From: Nemertoderma westbladi
Lineage: Eukaryota; Xenacoelomorpha; Nemertodermatida; Nemertodermatidae
DNA: 25,588 bases
Assembly (NCBI GenBank): GCA_032718475.1
Contig: JAUCBJ010005344.1
Location: forward strand, 1-25,588
Direction: 5' to 3'
In this document: piece after piece, positions 1 to 9,369 of the stretch
Layout of the letters: each line of letters starts with the position of its first letter
Numbering within the stretch: the first letter of the stretch is position 1
Notes under the pieces: model-generated
The model's input: only the letters and a program-made list of their open reading frames with translations
What the model was told of the DNA's origin: nothing
Databases searched by the model: none
Position numbers and translations under genes: made by a program

Positions 1-1092
1 TCAGTCCAGATTGTTTTTCAGATAACACATCAAGTTTCAGAAAATATTGTAGTTTATGTCCAAATTACAGATTTTCTATCAAAATGCATCTGTTTGCAGT
101 GGTTGTCATGGAAACTGAAAAATAGAACAATGTAATTCGGATGCAGAATAAGTCATACAGTGGGGGTAGGTGTTGGTCCCAAGTCATAATACTGTTAAAT
201 TGTGCTTCAAATTATCATTTTATTAATTTTAACATCTGTTTACTCTTGTTGCTATGGTAAATAGATTTTCTAATTAACTTCGAGCGGCTTGTATATGGAC
301 CTTATAGATGAGTTGCAAAACCCCAAGTTTATATATATTACAGTTTTTCTCCAAATAGAGTTATGATTATAGACTTGAATGATATATAACTTTAAAAAAA
401 CTACAGTTACCATGGTAACTAGATATTTCTGGAATGTTTTGAGTTTCACTAAAAGTTCCAACTAGTGGTCCAGATAACACATACCTAGTTTCGTAAAATT
501 TTATCGTGAAGTCTATGTACAAATGAATAATTTTCGTATAAAAACATCTGTTTTAAGCGGTTGTCAAGGTAACTGCAAAATAGAACAATCAAATTCGGAC
601 GCAGAATAAGTTATATAGTGGGGGTAGGGATTGGTCCCAAGTCATCACACCTTAACCTTAGGCTTCAAATTAACATTTAATAAATTTTAACATCTGTTTA
701 GCCCGGTTGCCAAGGTAACTGGATTTTCTATTTAACCTCAATCGGCTCTGCTATGGACCTTATAGTTGTGTTGAGAAACCCCAAGTTTATATGTATTATA
801 GTTTTCCTACAAATAGAGTTACAAATATTGACTTGAAATACATAGACTTTTTTCTAAGTCCGTTGCCATGGAAACCAGATTTTTCCTGGAGATGAGACCC
901 ATCCCACACGACGCGCCTTGATGAGTTGTATATACATGCAAAATTTCAGGGTACTTTTAAAGGCTAGTTTTTTCCCCGACCAAAAAACACTAAATCTGCT
1001 CCATACAAGTAAAATAGCCCACTATGAATAGACCATCTCAGCTAAGGAAAATCTTTCTTAGCGAAAGTAGTTGATTTTCCTTAGCTTCGTGG
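1..1092 (+). repeat. Array element copy A (right ~1.09 kb of a ~1267-bp pearl/Helentron-like repeat)
   Basis: The window opens inside this copy. Comparison with copy F places base 1 about 174 bp from the element's left end, so A is probably full length with its left end outside the window. It carries monomer dyads at 102, 248, 406, 560, 706 and 862, spaced 146-158 bp, and ends with the shared hairpin and terminus ...CTTCGTGG at 1092. Shared variants with copy F (for example the run around 381-400) make A and F close sisters. It encodes no recognisable protein. Confidence 0.85.
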
Positions 1093-1187
1093 ATGGGAGG
1101 AAGGGGGGGGGGGGGGGGGGGGGGTGTTGCGAGGTCCCATATGCACTAATAATTCTTAATTAACCATTAGATTGTTAAACTGATACT
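1093..1187. repeat. Spacer between array copies A and B with a G22 tract
   Basis: This is a short non-homologous spacer. It begins directly after the terminus of copy A, has an uninterrupted run of 22 G at 1103-1124, and continues as AT-rich sequence up to the left end of copy B. I see no gene in it. Confidence 0.8.
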
Positions 1188-2454
1188 AGAAAGGCATTTC
1201 CTAAAGGAAATGCAACCACGAAGCTAAGGAAAATTAAACAAACGGCCACAATTTGGTTCGTTGCTTAGCCTAGTTTAGTAGCATTTGCCAATAATTAACT
1301 TATATTCCCATGGAAACTAGAGTTCTCTGGAACTGTGTATTCAACCTGTGAAAAAAGATTCAGTCAAGATTGTGGTCCAGATAACACATTTACGGAGTTT
1401 CAGAAAATATTGTAGTTTATGTCCAAATTAGCGATTTTCTATCAAAATGAATCTGTTTGCAGTGGTTGTTATGGAAACTGAAAAATAGTACAATGTAATT
1501 CGGATGCAGAATAAGTCATATAGTGGGGGTAGGTGTTGGTCCCAAGTCATAATACTATTAAATTGTGCTTCAAATTATCATTTCATTAATTTTAACATCT
1601 GTTTAGTCTTGTTGCTATGGTAACTGGATTTTCTAATCAACTTCGAACGGCTTGTATATGGACGTTATAGATGAGTTGCAAAACACCAAGTTTATATATA
1701 TTACAGTTTTGCTCCAAATAGAGTTATGAATATAGACTTGAATGATATAGACTTTAAAAAAACTACAGATACCATGGTAACTAGATATTTCTGGAATGTT
1801 TTGAGTTTCACTAAAAGTTCCAACTAGTGGTCCAGATAACACATACCCAGTTTTGTAAAATTTCATCGTGAAGTCTATGTCCAAATGAATAATTGTTGTA
1901 TAAAAACATCTGTTTTCAGCGGTTGTCATGGTAACTGCAAAATAGAACAATCAAATTCGGACGCAGAATAAGTTATATAGTGGGGATAGGGATTGGTCCC
2001 AAGTCATCACACCTTAACCTTAGGCTTCAAATTAACATTTTAAAAATGTTAACATCTGTTTAGCCCGGTTGCCTAGGTAACTGGATTTTCTATTTAACCT
2101 CAATCGGCTCTGCTATGGACCTTATAGTTGTGTTGAGAAACCCCAAGTTTATATGTATTATAGTTTTCCTACAAATAGAGTTACAAATATTGACTTGAAA
2201 TACATAGACTTTTTTCTAAGTCCGTTGCCATGGAAACCAGATTTTTCCTGGATATGATACCCATCCCACACGACGCGCCTTGATGAGTTGTATATACATG
2301 CAAAATTTCAGGATACTTTTAAAGGCTAGATTTTTCTGGAGTCAAAAAACACTAAATCTGCCCCATACAAGTAAAACAGCCCACTATGAATAGACCATCT
2401 CAGCTAAGGAAAATCTTTCTTAGCGAAAGTAGTTGATTTTCCTTAGCTTCGTGG
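1188..2454 (+). mobile_element. Array element copy B, complete (1267 bp), non-autonomous, pearl/Helentron-like
   Basis: This complete copy defines the family. The left end starts AGAAAGG, followed by the palindrome GCATTTCCTAAAGGAAATGC and then CCACGAAGCTAAGGAAAAT. The latter recurs inverted at the right end as ATTTTCCTTAGCTTCGTGG. The core is a leader monomer plus two a-b-c sets of about 150-bp monomers. The right end holds a perfect 13-bp stem (GCTAAGGAAAATC / GATTTTCCTTAGC, about 19-nt loop) about 8 nt from the terminus. It has no long coding frame; the 105-codon minus-strand frame inside recurs in other copies and is most simply a by-product of monomer sequence. The Helentron-like label rests on architecture only; no Rep/helicase is visible. 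Confidence 0.75.
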
Positions 2455-2464
2455 AACTTCTACT

Positions 2465-2776
2465 AGAAAGGCATTTCCTAAAGGAAATGCAACCACGAAG
2501 CTAAGGAAAATTAAACACTCTTTGACTCATCACTTCATTGCTTTACAGAGTTAAGAGGCATATGCCTTAAAAACTCATATTACAATGGCAACCGGAATTT
2601 TCTAGAACTGCTGAGGATTACATTAAGATCCGGTTTGTGGTTCCAGGTGACACATACTTCAATTCAGTTTCATTGAGTAGTTAATGTGTAAAACAAAGGA
2701 TTTAATTGTTAAAACGTCTGTTTGTAGTGGTTGTCATGGAAACTGAAAAATGCGACAATTTATTTTGGATGCGTAA
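2465..2776 (+). mobile_element. Array element copy C: conserved left end with diverged interior, truncated on the right
   Basis: It begins 10 bp after copy B ends. The first ~53 bp, including the palindrome and the subterminal CCACGAAG... box, are essentially identical to the other copies. The sequence then becomes clearly diverged but remains homologous: an ATGGCAACCGGAATTTTC stretch near 2585 and TGGTTGTCATGGAAACTG near 2729 align with the leader and first monomers. It is cut off at about 2776, where copy D begins. It looks like a divergent subfamily, or an old copy with a replaced end. Confidence 0.65.
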
Positions 2777-2778
2777 CG

Positions 2779-4046
2779 AGAAAGGCATTTCCTAAAGGAA
2801 ATGCAACCACGAAGCTAAGGAAAATTAAACAAACGGCCACACTTTGGTTCGTTGCTTAGCCTCGTTTAGTAGCAATTGTCAATAATTAACTTCTATTCCC
2901 ATGGAAACTAGAGTTCTCTGGAACTGTTGCTTTAACCTTTGAAAAAAAATTCAGTACAAATTGTGGTTCAGATAACACATATATATACTGAGTTTCAGAA
3001 AATATTGTAGTTTATGTCCAAATTACCGATTTTCTATCAAAATGCATCTGTTTGCAGTGGTTGTCATGGAAACTGAAAAATAGAACAATGTAATTCGGAT
3101 GCAGAATAAGTCATATAGTGGGGGTAGGGGTTAGTCCCAAGTCATAATACTATTAACTTGTGCTTCAAATTATCATGTTATAAATTTTAACATCTGTTTA
3201 GACTTGTTGCTATGGTAACTGTATTTTCTAATTAACCTCAAACGGCTTGGATATGGATCTTATAGATGAGTTGCAAAACCCCAAGTTTATATATATTACA
3301 GTTTTGCTACAAATAGAGTTATCAATATAGATTTGAATGATATAGAGTTTAATAAACTACAGTTACCATGGTAACTAAATTTCTGGAATAATTTAAGTTT
3401 CACTAAAAGTTCCAACTAGTGGTCCAGATAACACATTCCCAGTTTTGTAAAATTTTATCGTGAAGTCTATGTCCAAATGAATAAGTTTTGAATAAAAACA
3501 TATGTTTTCAGCGGTTGTCATGGTAACTGAAAAATAGAACAATGTAATTCGGATGCAGAATAAGTTATATAGTGGGGGTAGGGGTTGGTCCCAAGTCATA
3601 ACACCTTGCCCTTAGGCTTCAAATTAACATTTTATAAATTTTAACATCTGTTTATCCCGGTTGCCAAGGTAACTGGATTTTCTATTTAGCCTCAATCGGA
3701 TCTGCTATGGACCTTATAGTTGTGTTGCGAAACCCCAAGTTTATATCTATTATAGTTTTCCTACAAATAGAGTTATAAATATTGACTTGAAATACATAGA
3801 CTTTTTTTGAAGTCCGTTGCCATGGAAACCAGATTTTTCCTGGATATGAGACCCGGCCCAAAAGATGCGCCTCGTCGAGTAGTATATACATGCAAAATTT
3901 CAGGGTACTTTTAAAGGCTAGTTTTTTCGCCTATCAAAAAACCCCAAATCTGCCTCACACAAGTAAAATAGCCCACTATGAATAGACCATCTCAGCTAAG
4001 GAAAATCTTTCTTAGCGAAAGTAGTTGATTTTCCTTAGCTTCGTGG
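2779..4046 (+). mobile_element. Array element copy D, complete (1268 bp)
   Basis: Left end AGAAAGGCATTTCC at 2779 and right terminus GTGG at 4046 match copy B. Dyad centres recur at 3060, 3206, 3362, 3514, 3660 and 3816 (spacings 146, 156, 152, 146, 156). This shows the a-b-c monomer order repeated twice. The copy is flanked by truncated copy C on the left and abuts truncated copy E on the right. Confidence 0.78.
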
Positions 4047-4990
4047 ATTAGTGATATAGTGGGGGTAGGGATTGGTCCCAAGTCGTAATACCTTAATGTT
4101 ATGCTTCAAATAACCATTTTATAAATTTGAACATCTGTTTAGCATGGTTTCCCTGGTAACTGGATTTTCTAATTAACCTCAATCAGCTCGACTATTGTCC
4201 TTATCATTGAGTTGAGAAACCCCAAGTTTATATCTATTGCGGTTATTCAATAAATAGAGTTATGAATATAGACTTGAATGATATAATCTGTAATAAACTC
4301 CAGTTACCACGGTAACTAGATATTTCTGGAATGTTTTTTAGTTTCACTAAAAGTTCCAACTAGTGGTCGAGTTAACACATAACCAGTTTCGTAAAATTTT
4401 ATAGCGAAGTCTATGTCCAAATGAGTAATTTTTGTATAAAAACATCTGTTTACAGCGGTTGTCATGGTAACTGCAAAATAGAAAAATTAAATTCGGACGC
4501 AGAATAAGTTATATAGTGGGGGTAGTTGTTGGTCCCAAGTCATAACACCTTAACCTTAGGCTTCAAATTAACATTTTATAATTTTTAACATCTGTTTAGC
4601 CCGGTTGCCAAGGTAACTGGATTTTCTATTTAACCTCAATCGGCTCTGCTATGGACCTTATAGTTGTGTTGAGAAACCCCAAGTTTATATGTATTATAGT
4701 TTTCCTACAAATAGAGTTACAAATATTGACTTGAAATAAATAGACTTTTTTCTAAGTCCGTTGCCATGGAAACCAGATTTTTCCTGGATATGAGACCCAT
4801 CCCACTCGACGCGCCTTGATGAGTTGTATATACATGCAAAATTTCAAGGTACTTTTAAAGGCTAGTTTTTTCACCTATCAAAAAACACTAAATCTGCTCC
4901 ATACAAGTAAAACAGCCCACTATGAATAGACCATCTCAGCTAAGGAAAATCTTTCTTAGCGAAAGTAGTTGATTTTCCTTAGCTTCGTGG
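4047..4990 (+). mobile_element. Array element copy E, left-truncated (944 bp)
   Basis: It starts immediately after the terminus of copy D, in the middle of the family sequence (at the ...ATATAGTGGGGGTAGG segment), and runs to the normal right-end hairpin and terminus at 4990. The left third of the element is missing. Right end joined directly to a left-truncated copy is the same arrangement as F to G. Confidence 0.72.
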
Positions 4991-5582
4991 ATGTCTTGTA
5001 AGGCACCAATTGACATCAAACAGACAGACAACAGAACACCAATTTCCCACAACAATATTCCCAGAATTAAAACTTTCTCTACAAACAGACCGAGCCAGTG
5101 TGGTTTAGTTAACAACATACATTTAGTAAAGCCCACAAAGGAACTGCTTGATTGACATGTCTTTTATGAGGCACACGCAAGCCGGCCTGCCCAGCTTATG
5201 TAATTCAACCCATTAACTCAAGAGCCCAAGCAACAGACAGAGGCCCCTTCCCCATGTGGTGCCTCACTCAACCAGAGTAATTATCCATCCCGTACAGGAA
5301 GAGTAATGCTGAGTATGACATAGTTGGAAGTCAACCTAACTCAAACCAAGGCGCCAGACTCTAGTTTGAGTTAGATTGAGCTGGCTGCATCTTTCTGATT
5401 TCTCAACTCTTACCCCAGTCTTACCTACTGAAATTCTCCGTTGACTATCATTAGTAAAAGGTTTGAGAAATGATACCCAGTTTGAGAAATAATATTCAGA
5501 ATGAGATAGGGACTGTATAGAACATGTTAGCTATTTTATTTAAAAGTATTTTTTTCTCTAGCAGTCTAGAACTAATAATACG
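4991..5582. other. Spacer without a recognised gene
   Basis: This is about 590 bp of sequence unrelated to the array. A minus-strand frame of 66 codons crosses its left edge but shares no recognisable family and starts inside repeat sequence. A short direct similarity (GTTTGAGAAAT near 5460 and 5480) is the only local structure I see. Confidence 0.6.
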
Positions 5583-5913
5583 AGAAAGGCATTTCCTAAA
5601 GGAAATGCAACCACGAAGCTAAGGAAAATTAAACAAACGGCCACAATTTGGTTCGTTGCTTAGCCTAGTTTAGTAGCATTTGCCAATAAATAACTTCTAT
5701 TCCCATGGAAACTAGAGTTCTCTGGAACTGTTGGTTTTACCTTTGAAAAAAGATTCAGTCCAGATTGTTTTTCAGATAACACATCGAGTTTCAGAAAATA
5801 TTGTAGTTTATGTCCAAATTACAGATTTTCTATCAAAATGCATCTGTTTGCAGTGGTTGTCATGGAAACTGAAAAATAGAACAATGTAATTCGGATGCAG
5901 AATAAGTCATATA
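5583..5913 (+). mobile_element. Array element copy F, left part (split by the LINE)
   Basis: The left end AGAAAGGCATTTCC is at 5583. The sequence then follows the family without break through the leader and first monomer up to ATAAGTCATATA at 5902-5913. That 12-mer is the target-site duplication. The copy resumes at 11725. Left part plus right part (one duplication counted) is 1264 bp, matching complete copies B and D. Confidence 0.85.
5902..5913. repeat. Target-site duplication of the LINE, left copy (ATAAGTCATATA)
   Basis: The 12-bp sequence is repeated exactly at 11725-11736 and bounds the LINE. In intact array copies the same segment occurs once, directly before GTGGGGGTAGG. Confidence 0.85.
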
Positions 5914-5931
5914 CTACTACTACTACTACTA
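5914..5931 (-). repeat. (TAG)n 3' tail of the LINE
   Basis: The plus strand shows about six CTA units, so the minus-strand transcript ends in TAG/AGT repeats next to the target duplication. Microsatellite tails instead of poly-A are typical of RTE-type and several other LINE clades. Confidence 0.8.
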
Positions 5932-5961
5932 GGATCGGCATGCTGCATTGCAGCTGCATTT

Positions 5962-6551
5962 TTAAGAATGCTGTGCCGGCTTGTCAACAAAATTGCACCG
6001 CCACAACTCCCTATCACCCATGACATTTGCTAGATCATCCGCATCTTTAAGGCCAGTGTCCTTTAAGATGCGTCTCAAGAAAGTCATGGGCTGTCCACCA
6101 TGCTTATTCACTCCATGAGGCTGCCAAAGTACAAGATTATGCACTGGCTGGTCCTCACGGCGAAAGCAATGTCCTGCAAAGCGGAGGCGATTTTGTTCTA
6201 GTGTCAAGCTTGGGGGAACCAATGAGAAACCTCCAATGTTATATAGTGTCTGGTTGGAGATGTGTGCATTGTACTTGACACAATGTACCCGGCGTAGCAT
6301 TCTTGTGAATGTGCCATCCAGAGATTTGGTGTCCTCAGCAGTTAGAGCCCAGCATGGACTCCCGTAGAGGAGTACTGGAACTACTGCTGCTCTAAATAAT
6401 CGGACCTTAAGTTTCCGATTAATTCTAGGTGACTTCCAAATCCTGGAAAGCCTATTCAAGGCTGCCCATGCCTTTCCCTTACGTATTCGAAGGTCCTCAC
6501 CTGACTTCCGGATCCATGATCCCAGGTAACAGAAGTCGTCCACATGCTCAA
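5962..6551 (-). pseudogene. LINE ORF, C-terminal part (downstream of the hAT-like insertion)
   Basis: This frame is the direct continuation of the RT frame that ends at 9362: removing the 2810-bp insertion and one 8-bp duplication joins the two in the same phase. It has about 196 codons. It begins with a DDFCYLGSWI block, the segment that typically follows the RT palm in such elements. It continues with RLFRAAVVPVLLYGSPCW and a FAGHCFRR block that is characteristic of the C-terminal region of these endonuclease/RT proteins, and ends DKPAQHS at 5962. No stops or frameshifts are visible inside. It has no start of its own, so it should be read as a severed fragment. Confidence 0.88.
6544..6551. 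repeat. 8-bp target-site duplication of the hAT-like element, left copy (ATGCTCAA)
   Basis: The octamer is repeated exactly at 9362-9369 and immediately flanks TAGGGTG.../...CACCCTA termini. Eight-base duplications are the norm for hAT transposons. Confidence 0.9.
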
Positions 6552-6981
6552 TAGGGTGTTACAAAAATCACTTTTTTGCCCCAATTGCTTGGAAACTTCG
6601 ACATGTTTTGCCATTTTAATGTAGAAGTACAATGCAAAAAACCGTTTTGAAAAATATTTAGTGGAAGAGGTGTCACACGAGTCACAAAATCTGAGAAATT
6701 TAACAAAATATAGCAGTTTTAATTTACCGATAAATCTAGCGATAGATGATTGCAATGATCTGAAACTCATGTTATGTAATGCATTTATGATGGGCTTTCC
6801 AATAACGTTTTTGGCATTGTGAAATTGACAAGATCAGATGTGTCACATTGAGTTTGAAAAATTGAATTTTTTTAAAAAATCTAAGAAATTTAACAAAATA
6901 TAGCAGTTTTAATTTACTGCTAAATCTAGCGATAGATGATTGCAATGATCTGAAACTCATGTTATGTAATGCATTTATCAT
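6552..6981 (+). repeat. Left inverted arm of the hAT-like element
   Basis: The 430-bp arm is complementary to 8932-9361 with only scattered mismatches. It contains two tandem copies of a ~190-bp unit: the block CTRAGAAATTTAACAAAA recurs at 6691 and 6881. The left side continues the second unit to about 7053, past the end of the palindrome. Confidence 0.9.
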
Positions 6982-7032
6982 GGGCTTTCCAATAACGTTT
7001 TTGGCAATGTGAAATTGACAAGATCAGATGTG

Positions 7033-8530
7033 TCACATTGAGTTTGAAAACTTAACTAATTCTATATGGGAATGTGCTGGTCCCCCCTGAGTTAGTTCAA
7101 CTATTACTGACGTGGCCATCTTTACATTGCCGCGATACACAGTAACTAACCTGTCATAAGCCCCCTCAGAGGCATTGTCATCACCTATAAACGTACTTAC
7201 CAATTCCTTCAGTTGACCTCTCAACTGTTGGTATAAGTAGTTGAATTTCTCAGTCGGTGAGAAATCCTGTTGAGCGACATTAGTCTTGATATAGTTGATG
7301 AAGGTTCTCCAATGTTTAGATAAACCAGTGAAGTGCGGAGGATGTAATGGTGGAAGACTGTGTCTCGGACTGAACTTAGAAAACTCCACTGTGATTGAGT
7401 TGACCATAGTATTGTCTTCCCTTCCTACCCGTTGATGGACATAAGTTGGAATCGGTTCCAACTGATGAGTAGGATAACTTACCTGTGGACGAGTACGCGA
7501 ATTCGTCCTGTGATAGGTTACCTTCTCACTGACTGGTGATCTATAGTCAGTCTCAAACTCTGAGTCTGCCTGAATATTTATAACTGGGCATTCTTGCCAT
7601 TGTGGTGGTTTAAACTTGGGATGGTCTTCAGGACATTGGTACTGTTGTTCCTGTACTCTAAGCTTTTCATTCTCATGTTGAGCTCGTTCTACATTGTCAT
7701 TGACCTCAGGGATATTACACCTAACATGGTCGAACTCCTTATCCACCTGCACTTTGACGTACTGAATTCTTTGCTGCACTTCTTGCACAACACCACATAG
7801 TGACAGTTTGAACTTGTTCCTGCACCTGTTGGACGGACTTGTGACTGAATATGTTGGACTTTACCTTTTTCTATGGATGACTTCATCCCACACATCCTTA
7901 TTACCTTCCCTAATTGCTAAATTTAATTGATACATATGGATGTTGGGCTTACCTGGAGTAGGACTTGGATTAAACCGCTCACTGTCTCGAGCTCCATCCC
8001 ACTCGGCTTGATCGCCTTCGTTAGTCACAAATCTTTATCGAGACTCTACTTGAGGTCGTATGGGATTCAAGACAAAGGGTGTTACCTGAAGTGTGGTTGG
8101 TTCTAATTGGTGTCTAGGTTCGGGCTCATGGCAACCTCCGGGGTGACTTACCTGGTTTCCAGGAGTCCCTGCATCAACTGGGTCCACCCAATCCTTGGCA
8201 ACCAGTCTATAGATTTATTGCGCATAATGTTGATGTGCTTCTATGGTGTCGGCTCCATGTATCTCGTTGAAACGCACAATCGATGGTTCAGGCTGCTGAT
8301 TAGTGACTCAGCGCCGTCATTGTTTAGCAGGGATTGAGCCTGCTCGAGTTCTTGAGCAGTCCGTTGCTGTCGATCCTCCAATTCATAGGCCTTCTGTTGC
8401 GATTTGGCCGCAGCCAACTGTCTTTGTTGTTCTAGAATTTATGCCTCCTTGTGTTGTTCCATCTCGAGTTTCTTCCTGGTGATGTCGCGTTGATGAGGCA
8501 AATGTTTGTTCTCTTCATTGACTGCTCACA
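7033..8530 (-). pseudogene. Decayed BEL/Pao-type retrotransposon gag fragment inside the hAT-like element
   Basis: The best-preserved frame is 7033-7788 on the minus strand (251 codons). Its residues about 145-235 have the layout of a DUF1759-type gag domain: proline-rich lead (LPPLHPPHFTG), then an HWRTFI block, then EKFNYLYQQLRGQLKELV. Its last residues come from hAT-arm sequence, so the true gag end is lost. Upstream, 8241-8530 in another frame reads as a glutamine/glutamate-rich coiled coil (EQQRQLAAAKSQQ, ELEDRQQRTAQELEQ) interrupted by a TAA at 8439-8441. That suggests the N-terminal half of the same gag, broken by frameshifts between about 7790 and 8240. No protease, RT, integrase or LTR is seen. 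Assignment to BEL/Pao is moderate: based on motif layout, not on a search. Confidence 0.55.
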
Positions 8531-8931
8531 TTGAGTCGGGCTTACCGACTGCCTTCCAGCCTACCGATTTTAGCAGTCTTCCGACATTGGCAGTTTTCCA
8601 TCCAAAAATTGGTAGTAGGCCTACCGGATCGGTTTAACTGTACGAATTTAACAAAATCACCTATTATTAAATTTGTAATTTTAAAATATATGTAATTGTG
8701 GAAATGCTGCAATTTAATATTATTGTACTGTTGTTGTTGTAGTAACACACCTTACTGCCCTACTTCAGTACTTTGTTGCATGGCCTTTATGAATGAAGCA
8801 AAACAAAAGGGTCATGGAGTAACTTAGTAGTAGATGAAGTAGTAGTGTAGAAGTACATACAGTAGTACTGGTAAGGAGAGGAACACACTCAGTTTTCATA
8901 CATTTTGATCTTCAATTTTGAAATTGTAGAA

Positions 8932-9361
8932 ATGATAAATGCATTACATAACATGAGTTTCAGATCATTGCAATCATCTATCGCTAGATTTATCAGTAAA
9001 TTAAAACTGCTATATTTTGTTAAATTTCTTAGATTTTTTAAAAAAATTCAATTTTTCAAACTCAATGTGACACATCTGATCTTGTCAATTTCACAATGCC
9101 AAAAACGTTATTGGAAAGCCCATCATAAATGCATTACATAACATGAGTTTCAGACCATTGCAATCATCTATCGCTAGATTTATCTGTAAATTAAAACTGC
9201 TATATTTTGTTAAATTTCTCAGATTTTGTGACTCGTGTGACACCTCTTCCACTAAATATTTTTCAAAACGGTTTTTTGCATTCTACTTCTACATTAAAAT
9301 GGCAAAACATGTCGAAGTTTCCAAGCAATTGGGGCAAAAAAGTGATTTTTGTAACACCCTA
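8932..9361 (-). repeat. Right inverted arm of the hAT-like element
   Basis: This is the complement of 6552-6981. Two copies of the ~190-bp unit are seen here too: ATAAATGCATTACATAACAT recurs at 8935 and 9125. Short frames inside the arm are by-products of the repeat. Confidence 0.9.
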
Positions 9362-9369
9362 ATGCTCAA
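9362..9369. repeat. 8-bp target-site duplication of the hAT-like element, right copy (ATGCTCAA)
   Basis: It matches 6544-6551 exactly. The LINE reading frame resumes directly at this octamer. Confidence 0.9.

Larger units (their letters stand above)
6552..9361. mobile_element. hAT-like foldback transposon, non-autonomous, 2810 bp, inserted in the LINE ORF
   Basis: The termini are TAGGGTGTTACAAAAATCAC at 6552 and its exact complement ending at 9361. With the perfect 8-bp duplication (6544-6551 and 9362-9369) this fits the hAT superfamily. The inverted arms are unusually long (430 bp, 6552-6981 and 8932-9361) and differ at only a few positions. Each arm contains a ~190-bp internal direct repeat. 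The interior (about 7054-8931) holds a decayed retrotransposon gag on the minus strand and about 400 bp of unassigned sequence (8525-8931). No transposase frame is visible, so movement would need a transposase supplied elsewhere. The insertion introduces a stop codon in the LINE ORF straight after the junction. Confidence 0.87.

Noticed and set aside
1633-1950. Minus-strand frame of 105 codons in array copy B, with related frames in D (3393-3599), F (11944-12165) and G (12814-13119)
   Set aside because: The peptides are alike because the monomers are alike; frames start and end at different points and are broken in other copies. No domain is recognised. A synonymous/nonsynonymous test over many genomic copies would be needed to revive it.
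4936-5136. Minus-strand frame of 66 codons across the end of copy E
   Set aside because: It joins repeat end and unrelated spacer, so it is a chance frame.
8107-8337. Plus-strand frame of 76 codons within the hAT-like element
   Set aside because: It is antisense to the gag relic and has no motif; it is a shadow frame.
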